NCBI RefSeq assembly: GCF_030486405.1
Contig: NZ_CP129613.1
Coordinates: forward strand, 1,488,001-1,552,000
DNA: 64,000 bases
DNA from: Mycolicibacterium sp. HK-90
Lineage (GTDB): Bacteria; Actinomycetota; Actinomycetes; Mycobacteriales; Mycobacteriaceae
Direction of reading: 5' to 3'
In this document: one piece after another, positions 54,490-63,266 of the stretch
Layout of the letters: each line of letters starts with the position of its first letter
Numbering within the stretch: position 1 is the stretch's first letter
The notes under the pieces: generated by a model
Database searches by the model: none
Told to the model about the DNA's origin: nothing
Seen by the model: only the letters and a program-made list of their open reading frames with translations
Program-made: the position numbers and the translations under genes

Positions 54490-55245
54490 ATGATGGCGAA
54501 CGGAACGGACCGGTCGTTTCGCGCCGACAACGGCGACGCGGCACTCGAGCTGGTCTCTGCGGCCGTGACCTCACTCGTAGAGAACATCTTCGCCTCGCTG
54601 CGCACCGTGGCGGCGGCCACCCGTGGGCTGTGGGACCGCGTCGAAGACGCCGGCGCCAGGCCGTGCTCGTCGGACCTGGCGGCGCTGCGCGATCCGGTGA
54701 TCGGTGAGTTGCAGCGGCAGGCCGACCTGGTGAACGGGGTCGGGTTTGTCGTTGCCGACGGCGCATTGGACGACGTCCCGCGTTACCTCGAGTGGTGGCG
54801 TCCCAACTCCAAGCCGAGTGGTGCGGCGCAACGGCTTGAGCTGGATCTCAATCCGGGCAGCGAGTACTTCTATGACTACTCCACGATGGAGTGGTATTCG
54901 GTGCCCCGCGACCGCGGCATCCCGTGGGTGCACGGACCGTATCTGGATTACACGGGCGTCGATCTCTATGTGTGTACGTTCACCGTCCCGGTGGCCTCCG
55001 GGCGAGGGGAGTTCATCGGCGTGGCGGGCGCCGATGTGCCGGTGGCTCGACTGGACGCGGCACTGTTGCCGACCTTCGCGGCCCATCGCACGCCCCTGGC
55101 GCTCACCAACTCGCAGGGGCGGGTGATCGTCGCCAACGACGCCGAGCACGTCGCCGGCTCCAAGCTGGAGGACCCGAATTCGCCGACAGCACTGCCGGTT
55201 TCAGCGACGCCGTGGTCGTTGGTGTCGCTGAGCGGCAACTCGTGA
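54490..55245 (+). CDS. Soluble Cache (PDC-like) sensor-domain protein
   Basis: A 251-residue protein that reads as a PDC/Cache ligand-binding module (LDLNPGSEYFYDYSTMEWYSVPRDRGIPWVHGPYLDYTGVDLYVCTFTVPV, then GVAGADVPVARLD). No transmembrane helix, signal peptide or output domain is visible, although this fold is normally extracytoplasmic. It follows the GntR gene by 76 bp on the same strand and may buffer or sense the amine inside the cell. Function otherwise unknown. Confidence 0.75.
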   Translation: MMANGTDRSFRADNGDAALELVSAAVTSLVENIFASLRTVAAATRGLWDRVEDAGARPCSSDLAALRDPVIGELQRQADLVNGVGFVVADGALDDVPRYLEWWRPNSKPSGAAQRLELDLNPGSEYFYDYSTMEWYSVPRDRGIPWVHGPYLDYTGVDLYVCTFTVPVASGRGEFIGVAGADVPVARLDAALLPTFAAHRTPLALTNSQGRVIVANDAEHVAGSKLEDPNSPTALPVSATPWSLVSLSGNS

Positions 55246-55411
55246 AGGCCGGCTGATCGGTTACGCCGGCTCAGCGGATCAGGTAGTCGGTGTGACGCAG
55301 AAGTAGCGCGAGTTCGGCGAGTACCCCATCACAGTTTTCCTCCATTCGGCGTCCCCTCCCGGTTCGACGCCAACAGTGTTGAGGACCCGCCCGCGATCTG
55401 GAACCACCGCT

Positions 55412-55441
55412 TTGGACAGTGCTGGTCCGAATATTGTCCAA
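55412..55441. promoter_or_regulatory. Inverted repeat before the aminotransferase operon
   Basis: TTGGACA (55412-55418) and TGTCCAA (55435-55441) are perfectly inverted with a 16-bp spacer, about 70-100 bp before the aminotransferase start. It is a good operator candidate for the PucR-type or GntR regulator of the locus. The surrounding 55246-55510 spacer has no gene. Confidence 0.6.
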
Positions 55442-55510
55442 CTCGGCGATAGGATGCCTGGCGGTTCCGTTCGTAATGTGACGCCCACATCGACGGAAGG
55501 AATGAGCGAG

Positions 55511-56869
55511 ATGACCATGCTCGACACGGCGGTCGGCGGTCCCGGACTGCGTCAGGAGCGCCGACTCGTTACCGAGGTGCCCGGGCCGCGCTCCCTCGAA
55601 CTGGCCGCCCGCCGCGCGGCTGCGCTGCCGGCCGGACTGGCCAGCGGGGCACCGGTCTACGCGGCCGCCGCCGGCGGCGGGGTCATCATCGATGTCGATG
55701 GCAACTCGTTCATCGACCTGGGCAGCGGCATAGCGGTCACCACCGTGGGCAATGCCGCCCCGGCCGTCGTCGAGCGTGCCGCCGACCAGCTGGCCCGCTA
55801 CACCCACACCTGCTTCCTGGCCACGCCGTACGAGCCCTACATCGAGGTGGCCGAAACGCTGAACCGGCTCACCCCCGGGACACACGAGAAGCGCACCGCG
55901 CTGTTCAACACCGGCAGCGAGGCCGTCGAGAACGCGGTCAAGTACGCCCGCGCCGCCACCAAGCGGCCTGCCGTGGTGGTGTTCGACCACGCCTTCCACG
56001 GCCGTTCGCTGCTGACGATGACCATGACCGCCAAGAACCAGCCCTACAAGCACAGCTTCGGGCCGTTCGCCCCCGAGGTGTATCGCGCGCCGATGGCCTA
56101 CCCGTACCGCTGGCCGTCCGGCCCGGAGAATTGCGCCGCCGAGGCATTCAGCCAATTCGCCCAACTCATCGACGCCCAGATCGGCGCTGACGCCGTGGCC
56201 TGCGTCGTGGTCGAACCCATCCAGGGCGAAGGCGGATTCATCGTTCCCGCCGACGGTTTCCTGAGTGCGGTCGCCGACTTCTGCCGCGACCGCGGCATCC
56301 TGTTGGTCGCCGACGAGGTGCAGGCGGGCATCGCTCGCACGGGAACGTGGTTCGCCAGTGAGCATGACGGCCTGGTGCCCGACCTGGTGGTCACCGCCAA
56401 GGGCCTGGCCGGCGGCATGCCGTTGGCGGCGGTCACCGGCCGAGCCGACATCATGGACGCCGCGCATCCGGGTGGGATCGGCGGCACGTACAGCGGCAAT
56501 CCGGTGGCTTGCGCGGCCGCCCTGGGCGTTTTCGACGAGATCGAGAAGCATCAGTTGCTCGACCGCGCGCAGGCCATCGGCGACATCCTGGTGCGTGAAC
56601 TTCGTGGAATTGCCGCCGCCACCGACGTACTCGGCGACATCCGCGGTCGCGGTGCCATGATTGCCGCCGAACTCGTCGTCCCCGACACCCGCACCCCCAA
56701 CCGTGACGCCGTGGCCGCGGTCAGCCGCCACTGCCTCAACAACGGTGTGCTGACGCTGACCGCCGGAACCTTCGGCAATGTGCTGCGCTTCCTGCCACCG
56801 CTGTCGATCTCCGATGAACTGCTCATCGAGGCACTGGCCGTCGTACGCGACGCCTTCGCCACCCTCTGA
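55511..56869 (+). CDS. gabT: 4-aminobutyrate/5-aminovalerate aminotransferase
   Basis: A 452-residue class III PLP aminotransferase of the GabT group. Features are NTGSEAVENAVKYARAAT, FDHAFHGRSLLTM, EPIQGEGGFIVP, VADEVQAG, and the PLP Lys in VTAKGLAGG (about residue 297). ATG 55511 has GGAAGGA 9 nt upstream; ATG 55502 and 55517 also fit. Next to glutaryl-CoA dehydrogenase, 5-aminovalerate to glutarate semialdehyde is a more coherent reaction than GABA transamination, though GabT enzymes do both. Confidence 0.92.
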   Translation: MTMLDTAVGGPGLRQERRLVTEVPGPRSLELAARRAAALPAGLASGAPVYAAAAGGGVIIDVDGNSFIDLGSGIAVTTVGNAAPAVVERAADQLARYTHTCFLATPYEPYIEVAETLNRLTPGTHEKRTALFNTGSEAVENAVKYARAATKRPAVVVFDHAFHGRSLLTMTMTAKNQPYKHSFGPFAPEVYRAPMAYPYRWPSGPENCAAEAFSQFAQLIDAQIGADAVACVVVEPIQGEGGFIVPADGFLSAVADFCRDRGILLVADEVQAGIARTGTWFASEHDGLVPDLVVTAKGLAGGMPLAAVTGRADIMDAAHPGGIGGTYSGNPVACAAALGVFDEIEKHQLLDRAQAIGDILVRELRGIAAATDVLGDIRGRGAMIAAELVVPDTRTPNRDAVAAVSRHCLNNGVLTLTAGTFGNVLRFLPPLSISDELLIEALAVVRDAFATL

Positions 56870-56904
56870 CCTCACCCACCGAACCAACGCCCAGGAGTTA
56901 CCCC

Positions 56905-58098
56905 ATGACGCTGACCGCTGCCCCGCCCGCCCCCAAGACCCGCGGGCCGCTGGAGTTGTTCGATACCGATCGGTTGCTCGATGCCGATGAGCGTGACATT
57001 GCCGCGACGGTGCGCAGGTTCGTCGAGACCAGGCTCAAGCCCAATGTCGAAGGTTGGTTCGAATCGGCCACTCTGCCCAGGGAACTGGCCAAGGAGTTCG
57101 GTGATCTGGGGGTGCTGGGTATGCACTTGCAGGGGTATGGGTGTGCGGGCACCAACGCGGTGAGTTACGGGTTGGCCTGTATGGAGCTGGAGGCCGGTGA
57201 CAGCGGGTTTCGCAGCTTCGTGTCCGTGCAGGGATCGCTGTCGATGTTCTCGATCTACCGGTTCGGTTCCGAGGAACAGAAGCAGGAGTGGCTGCCGCGG
57301 TTGGCCGCTGGTGAGGCGATCGGTTGTTTCGGCCTGACCGAGCCGGATTTCGGTTCCAACCCGGCCGGGATGCGTACCCGGGCCCGCCGTGACGGTAGTG
57401 ATTGGGTTCTGGACGGCACCAAGATGTGGATCACCAACGGCAATCTGGCCGATGTGGCCACGGTGTGGGCCCAGACCGATGACGGTATTCGGGGCTTTGT
57501 GGTGCCCACCGACACCCCGGGGTTCACCGCCAATGAGATTCATCGCAAGTTGTCGTTGCGGGCGTCGGTGACCTCGGAGTTGGTGTTGGACAACGTGCGC
57601 CTGCCCGCCTCGGCGCAGCTGCCGTTGGCCCAGGGATTGTCGGGCCCGTTGTCGTGTCTGAACGAGGCGCGGTTCGGCATCGTGTTCGGTGCACTGGGCG
57701 CGGCGCGTGACAGTTTGGAGACCGCGATCGCCTACACGCACAGCCGTGAGGTGTTCGACAAGCCGTTGGCCGGCTATCAGCTCACTCAGGAGAAGCTGGC
57801 CAACATGACCGTGGAGCTGGGCAAGGGCATGTTGTTGGCGATTCATCTGGGCCGGATCAAGGACGCTGACGGGGTGCGGCCCGAGCAGATCAGCCTGGGC
57901 AAGCTCAACAATGTGCGCGAGGCGCTGGCCATCGCCCGCGAGTGCCGAACCCTGTTGGGTGGCAGTGGGATCACCCTGGAGTACTCACCGCTGCGCCACG
58001 CCAACAACCTCGAATCCGTGCTGACCTACGAGGGCACCTCAGAAATGCACCTGCTCGCCATCGGCAAAGCCCTCACCGGCCAAGCCGCCTTCCGCTGA
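56905..58098 (+). CDS. gcdH: Glutaryl-CoA dehydrogenase
   Basis: A 397-residue acyl-CoA dehydrogenase of the GCDH clade, which oxidises and decarboxylates glutaryl-CoA to crotonyl-CoA using FAD. Supporting motifs are FRSFVSVQGSLSMFSI, CFGLTEPDFGSNPAGM, and the C-terminal RHANNLESVLTYEGTSEMH with catalytic Glu376. AGGAG lies 7 nt before ATG. It is flanked by an aminotransferase and, downstream, an aldehyde dehydrogenase and a CoA transferase, so all steps from 5-aminovalerate to crotonyl-CoA are in one operon. Confidence 0.93.
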   Translation: MTLTAAPPAPKTRGPLELFDTDRLLDADERDIAATVRRFVETRLKPNVEGWFESATLPRELAKEFGDLGVLGMHLQGYGCAGTNAVSYGLACMELEAGDSGFRSFVSVQGSLSMFSIYRFGSEEQKQEWLPRLAAGEAIGCFGLTEPDFGSNPAGMRTRARRDGSDWVLDGTKMWITNGNLADVATVWAQTDDGIRGFVVPTDTPGFTANEIHRKLSLRASVTSELVLDNVRLPASAQLPLAQGLSGPLSCLNEARFGIVFGALGAARDSLETAIAYTHSREVFDKPLAGYQLTQEKLANMTVELGKGMLLAIHLGRIKDADGVRPEQISLGKLNNVREALAIARECRTLLGGSGITLEYSPLRHANNLESVLTYEGTSEMHLLAIGKALTGQAAFR

Positions 58099-58123
58099 GC
58101 CGCAACCTGATTGGAGCAATCAG

Positions 58124-59596
58124 ATGACCATGCACACGCCTGTACGACTGCAGCACCTCGTTGCCGGGCAATGGATTTCCGGCGAGGGTGACGGTGTCCG
58201 GAGTGTCGATCCTTCGCGGCCACAGTCCATCGTCGCCGAAGGCGGCGCCGCGAGCGCGGACCTTCTAGAGGCAGCGGTGGCCGCGGCCGACGACGCGGTT
58301 CGCGGGTGGGCGGCCACCCCGATGGCCGCGCGCGGTGGCGTGCTGCTGACCGCGGCCGAGATCCTCGACGAGAGGGCCGGCGAGTGGGGACGTGACCTGT
58401 CGATCGAAGAAGGCAAGACGCTGGCCGAAGGCGTCGGTGAGGTACGTCGCGCGGCCCAGATCCTCCGCTACTACGGCAACGAGGGTGATCGCCAGGCCGG
58501 CGAGATCTATGCCTCGCCGCGTGCCGGTGAACAGATCCTGGTCACCCGCAAGCCGGTTGGCGTCGTCGGGGTCATCACCCCGTTCAACTTCCCCATCGCC
58601 ATCCCGGCCTGGAAGATCGCGCCGGCCCTGATCTACGGCAACTCGGTGGTGTGGAAGCCGGCCAGCACTGTGCCGCTCCTCGCGATGCACCTGGCAAGCG
58701 CGCTCGACACCGCAGGTCTGCCGGCGGGTGTGCTCAATCTGCTCATCGGTGGCTCGGCCATCGGCGACGGAATCGTCAACCATCCCGACGTCGATGCCGT
58801 CACTTTCACCGGATCGACCGGCATCGGGCGGCGTATCGCGAGCCTGGCGGCCGAGCGCGGCGTGCCCGCGCAGGCCGAGATGGGCGGCAAGAACGCCGCT
58901 GTCGTGCTCGACGATGCCGATCTGGACCTGGCGGTCGAGCAGGTGATGCTGGGTGCGTTCCGCTCGACCGGCCAAAAGTGCACCGCCACATCCCGATTGA
59001 TCCTCACCGAGAAGATCGCCGATCGCTTCCTGGACGCCCTCACCGACCGTGCCGGGGCGCTGGTGGTGGGCGATCCGGTGGATGAGGCCACCCAGATGGG
59101 ACCCGTCGTCAGTGAGTCGGCGCACAAGACGATCACGACCGGGATCGAAACCGCGCGGTCGCAGGGAGCGGCCGTCCTGGCCGGCGGGCAGCCCTACAGC
59201 GACGAGATCCGGGCCCGCGGTTACTTCGTCGCGCCCACCATCATCGAACTCGGCGACCAGCCCGCCGACCTGTGGACCGACGAATTGTTCGGCCCGGTGC
59301 TCGCGGTGCGCCGCGCCGCCGACGCCGAGGAAGCGTTCGCACTGGCCAATGACAGTGAATTCGGCCTCTCGGCCGCGGTTTTCACCCAGGACCTGACCCG
59401 CGCGCTACAGGCGGTCGAACACCTCGACGTCGGGGTACTGCACGTCAACTCCGAATCCGCCGGGGCTGATCCGCACGTGCCGTTCGGTGGCGCCAAGAAG
59501 AGCGGGCTGGGGCCCAAGGAACAGGGATCGGCGGCCCGGGAGTTCTTCACCTACACCACCACGGTGTACCTGCGCGGCGGAGCGCCGCGCTCATGA
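58124..59596 (+). CDS. Aldehyde dehydrogenase (glutarate/alpha-ketoglutarate semialdehyde type)
   Basis: A 490-residue aldehyde dehydrogenase. The nucleophile is in RSTGQKCTATSR and the general base in AEMGGKNAAVVLDDADLD, as in the KGSADH-like branch. The proposed role here is glutarate semialdehyde to glutarate, because it lies between glutaryl-CoA dehydrogenase and a CoA transferase. Stop and next start overlap as ATGA. Confidence 0.9.
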   Translation: MTMHTPVRLQHLVAGQWISGEGDGVRSVDPSRPQSIVAEGGAASADLLEAAVAAADDAVRGWAATPMAARGGVLLTAAEILDERAGEWGRDLSIEEGKTLAEGVGEVRRAAQILRYYGNEGDRQAGEIYASPRAGEQILVTRKPVGVVGVITPFNFPIAIPAWKIAPALIYGNSVVWKPASTVPLLAMHLASALDTAGLPAGVLNLLIGGSAIGDGIVNHPDVDAVTFTGSTGIGRRIASLAAERGVPAQAEMGGKNAAVVLDDADLDLAVEQVMLGAFRSTGQKCTATSRLILTEKIADRFLDALTDRAGALVVGDPVDEATQMGPVVSESAHKTITTGIETARSQGAAVLAGGQPYSDEIRARGYFVAPTIIELGDQPADLWTDELFGPVLAVRRAADAEEAFALANDSEFGLSAAVFTQDLTRALQAVEHLDVGVLHVNSESAGADPHVPFGGAKKSGLGPKEQGSAAREFFTYTTTVYLRGGAPRS

Positions 59597-60708
59597 GCAC
59601 CGGTGCGCTGGACGGAATCACCGTCGTCGACTTCAGTCGCGTGCTCGCCGGCCCGTACGCCACCATGATGCTCGGCGACTTCGGTGCCGATGTCATCAAG
59701 ATCGAGCGGCCCGGCGTCGGGGACGACACCCGTGAGTGGGGGCCGCCCTACGATGCCGATGGCATCGCCACCTACTTCAACTCCGTCAACCGCAACAAAC
59801 GTTCTCTGGTGCTCGATCTCACCGATCCCGACGACGTCGCTCGTGCCCGCGAGTTGGTCAGCCGCGCCGACATCGTCGTCGAGAACTTCCGGCCCGGAAC
59901 CATGGACAAGCTCGGTCTCGGCTACGACACCCTCCGCGAGGTCAAGCCGGACCTGATCTACTGCGCCATCACCGGATTCGGGCACGACGGCGGGGCCGCC
60001 CTGCCCGGCTACGATCTGTTGGTCCAAGCTGTCGGCGGCCTGATGAGCATCACCGGCCCGCAACCCGGTGACCCCACCAAGGTCGGGGTCGCGATGGTCG
60101 ACGTGCTCACCGGCATGCATGCCATCACGGGCATCCTGGTGGCACTGGCCCACCGCGACCGCACCGGGCAGGGGCAACGCGTCGACACCAACCTGCTCTC
60201 GGTGCTGTTGTCCTCCATGGTCAATCAGGCCTCTGGATTCCTGGGCGCCGGCAGCGTCCCGACGATCATGGGAAATCGTCACCCCAGCATCGCGCCGTAC
60301 CAGACCTTCGACACCGCGGATCGGCCCATCGCGCTGGCGGTCGGCAATGACAAGCAGTTCCGGCTGCTGGCCGCCGCGCTCGAACTCGACGGGCTGGCCG
60401 ATGACGAACGCTTCACGTCCAACGCATTACGTGTGCGCCACCGAGACGAACTCTGTGCCCTGTTGGAGGCCCGGCTCCTCACCCATGGTGCCGACCACTG
60501 GTATGACGTGCTCACGGCCGTGGGCGTGCCTGCGGGTCCGATCAACGACGTGGCGGAGGCGTTCACCTTCGCCGAGAAGCTGGGGCTGACGGTGACCGTA
60601 CCGGTGCCCGGCAGCAGCACCCCGCAGGTCGCCAACCCGGTCTCGCTGTCGGTCACACCGCCGCAGTACCGCAGCGGCCCGCCCCGCCTGGGACAGGGCA
60701 CCACCTGA
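59593..60708 (+). CDS. Class III (CaiB/BaiF) CoA transferase, probable glutarate CoA-transferase
   Basis: A 371-residue family III CoA transferase. Signature segments are VVDFSRVLAGPYATMMLGDFGADVIKIERPGVGD, FNSVNRNKRSLVLDL, and the catalytic Asp in GVAMVDVLTGMHA. In this operon it would activate glutarate from succinyl-CoA, the same job as human SUGCT. Coupled by ATGA to the aldehyde dehydrogenase. Alternative carboxylic acids cannot be excluded. Confidence 0.9.
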   Translation: MSTGALDGITVVDFSRVLAGPYATMMLGDFGADVIKIERPGVGDDTREWGPPYDADGIATYFNSVNRNKRSLVLDLTDPDDVARARELVSRADIVVENFRPGTMDKLGLGYDTLREVKPDLIYCAITGFGHDGGAALPGYDLLVQAVGGLMSITGPQPGDPTKVGVAMVDVLTGMHAITGILVALAHRDRTGQGQRVDTNLLSVLLSSMVNQASGFLGAGSVPTIMGNRHPSIAPYQTFDTADRPIALAVGNDKQFRLLAAALELDGLADDERFTSNALRVRHRDELCALLEARLLTHGADHWYDVLTAVGVPAGPINDVAEAFTFAEKLGLTVTVPVPGSSTPQVANPVSLSVTPPQYRSGPPRLGQGTT

Positions 60709-60769
60709 CGAGCGCCCTTTACATTGGAACCGTGGTGCACAGTGCTTCCCCGGGTGCCGGCACAAGGGT

Positions 60770-62320
60770 GTGCCCGTGACGATGACCGTGCGCCGGCTCG
60801 CGCAGACCCCCGGCCTGGGCCTGACCTTGATTGCCGGCCGCGACGGGGGTGACCGCTCGATCGGGTGGGCTCATGCGATCGAACTCGAAGACCCGACGCC
60901 ATACCTCTCGGGCGGCGAACTCGTCATGACCACCGGCATGAACGTGGGGGACACCGCCGACCGACAGTTCGAATACCTGGCTCGGCTGTCCTCGGCCGGT
61001 GTCGCCGCGTTGGCCTTCGACACCGGGACCACGCATTCGGCGGTGCCGGCCGGGATCATCGCCGCGGGCGATGCGCTGGGGTTGCCCGTGCTCAGCGTTC
61101 CGCCGGAAACCCCGTTCATCGCCATCACCCGGGCCATCATCGACGAAGTCACCGCCGACCAACTCCGCGCGGTCCAGCGCGTGGTCGATCAACAGGAGGT
61201 GCTGGCCCGGGAAACCCTGAGAAACGGTATTCCCGCTGTCGTCGCCGCGTTGAGCAAGCTGCTCTCGGCTACCGTCGTCGTCATCGATGTCGATGGTAAT
61301 GCCTTGGCGGCCAGCGGATCCGAGACTGATCACGTCTGCGCGCTGGGCGCACGCCTGATTCGGGACAGCGCCAACAGGCGAGCCAAACACGCCAGCCGCG
61401 TCGTCGCCGACGGCTCCGGATACTGCACGTTGCAGGCGCTCAAGGCGGCTCAGCCGCTGCGCGGGTATCTGGCCATCAAGACCAACGAGCCACCGTCTCC
61501 CACCGAACGTCTGCTCGTAGCTCACGCCGTGTCGCTGATCTCGATCGAAATGGGCAAACCCGCCAAGATCCTGGACGCTGAGCATCGGCTGCGGGTCGCC
61601 ACGACCGCCGGACTACTCGCCGACCCGCCGACGATCGATCACGCCGTCCTCAGATACTTCCGATTCGGCCCCGACGAGGACATCGTCGTGGTGGCGCTGA
61701 CCGGCACCGGCCCCAGTCTCACCGCAGAAACTCACGCGCTTCGCGTGCTCGAGTCCCGGCACTCTCGCTACCTGATCTGCTCCCGCGCAGGCGAATTGAC
61801 CATCATCTTGCCCGCCGCTGAATCCGCCGCCGCGCCGCTCCTGGCCACCGAAATCAACGCCCAATTGCAGAAGCGTCTGCGCGGTGGCCTGAGCAAGCCG
61901 GCCACGTTCGACAACATCGCCACCGCGGTGAACCAGGCCCGCACTGCCGCGCTGATCGGCAACAGCGACGACGCGTTCCAAAGCTACGCGGAGATCGGGC
62001 TTTTCGATGTCGTCCTCGGTGGGCGCAGCGCAGCCGAGTTGCGCCTGATCGCCGATCCCATTGCCCCGCTTGTCGATCAGGACTCGAGCGCCTCCGGCAC
62101 CGGCGATGGGCTGCTCGCCACATTGGAAAGCTACTTACGGCACAACGGTCACCTGGAAGGTGCGGCGGCCGAACTGGGGATCCACCGCCACACCATGCGC
62201 AACCGCGTCGCGAAGATCGCTCAGCTCACCCGGCGAGACCTGCAAAGCCCCGACGTTCGGGCTCAGCTACTCCTTGCGATCAGGGCCCGTGAGCTTCTGC
62301 GGATCAACCGCCCGGACTGA
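60770..62320 (+). CDS. PucR-family transcriptional regulator
   Basis: A 516-residue PucR regulator. The N-terminal PucR sensory domain spans about residues 8-125 (YLSGGELVMTTGMNV), a middle GGDEF-like region follows, and the C-terminal HTH (about 445-510) reads LESYLRHNGHLEGAAAELGIHRHTMRNRVAKIAQL. The start is GTG 60770 with GTG/ATG alternatives a few codons in. It ends the aminotransferase operon, 61 bp after the CoA transferase, and probably activates it. Confidence 0.9.
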   Translation: MPVTMTVRRLAQTPGLGLTLIAGRDGGDRSIGWAHAIELEDPTPYLSGGELVMTTGMNVGDTADRQFEYLARLSSAGVAALAFDTGTTHSAVPAGIIAAGDALGLPVLSVPPETPFIAITRAIIDEVTADQLRAVQRVVDQQEVLARETLRNGIPAVVAALSKLLSATVVVIDVDGNALAASGSETDHVCALGARLIRDSANRRAKHASRVVADGSGYCTLQALKAAQPLRGYLAIKTNEPPSPTERLLVAHAVSLISIEMGKPAKILDAEHRLRVATTAGLLADPPTIDHAVLRYFRFGPDEDIVVVALTGTGPSLTAETHALRVLESRHSRYLICSRAGELTIILPAAESAAAPLLATEINAQLQKRLRGGLSKPATFDNIATAVNQARTAALIGNSDDAFQSYAEIGLFDVVLGGRSAAELRLIADPIAPLVDQDSSASGTGDGLLATLESYLRHNGHLEGAAAELGIHRHTMRNRVAKIAQLTRRDLQSPDVRAQLLLAIRARELLRINRPD

Positions 62321-63266
62321 TCCGGCCGCGCTCATGATCGCGCCGCGCCGTGCCGCCAACCGGGTGGTTCGGGGCGCCGGCAGTCGGCCAGGACAAGTTA
62401 GCCGAATCGGTCTTCGATAACATTTGCTGGCCGGATGGTGAACGACTGTGATACCCGGGCCGCAATGAGGCAACAAAAAATGACACCCACGGTGCGTGCA
62501 CGGGCGCCCAACGTCAATAGCAACCTTACCGCGGCCCGGTCTCTTCGGCTATCCCGGGCAAGCGACCCCTCAAGTAATCATTAACGGCTCGGATGCACGG
62601 ATAGCGCCCGGCGCAGCTGGTGCAGCGACCATCTGACAGGTGGGCTGAGAACCCATCAGGTATTCGAGGCAACAGGCGAGCCGGTAGGCCACCGAGGCCA
62701 TGGTTCACCGCTTCGCAGCGACCATCGATACCGCCCGGCGGGGGCCGAAACTAGTCCGACACGACCGCAACACTCCGGTGTTCTCGCCGTGATACCGGTG
62801 TTGCTTCGACCGAATATAGCGTTCCTACCAGCGGGTACAGTTACCCACCCGCGACCGGGCCGGCCGTTGGGGCGCGGATTGCTGAATTGTCGGCCCATCG
62901 ACCAGCGTGATGACGGCAACCTTCCAGATGGGCCGGACGCAGGGAGTCCGTGCAAAGCTCCGCCAGCGGCACCCCGGCGCCCATGGCATCGCTCATCCGT
63001 ACTGAGCCGCGAGTTCAGCTATTGCGCCACGCGAAGGAAAAGCCGGCCGCGCGGACTCATCGTCAATACTCGGCAACGTTTCAACAATTGTTTGCCAAAA
63101 CATGTCGGCGCGGAATGATATCGACCTTCCCGCTACAGAATGTGAGCAAACATGCAGCTGAGGCGGCGAAATTTGAAAAATCAACTTAGAAAATTTGGCT
63201 GGTTACTTATCTGGCTCTCAGGTACGGTTTGCTCGTCCAAGATTCACACCTCCCAAAGGGGAAGCC
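62321..63266. other. Gene-free 946-bp stretch
   Basis: No reading frame here has plausible coding character or recognisable motifs on either strand. The first half is GC-rich with no obvious hairpin. The last 250 bp is A/T-rich (for example 63164-63200) and ends in a ribosome site for the following gene, so it probably holds that gene's promoter and leader. An untranslated RNA or decayed gene cannot be excluded. Confidence 0.6.

Noticed and set aside
62656..62955. 99-codon minus-strand frame in the gene-free region
   Set aside because: Composition is Arg/Gly/Pro/Ser-rich as expected of random GC-rich DNA, with no ribosome site or motif.
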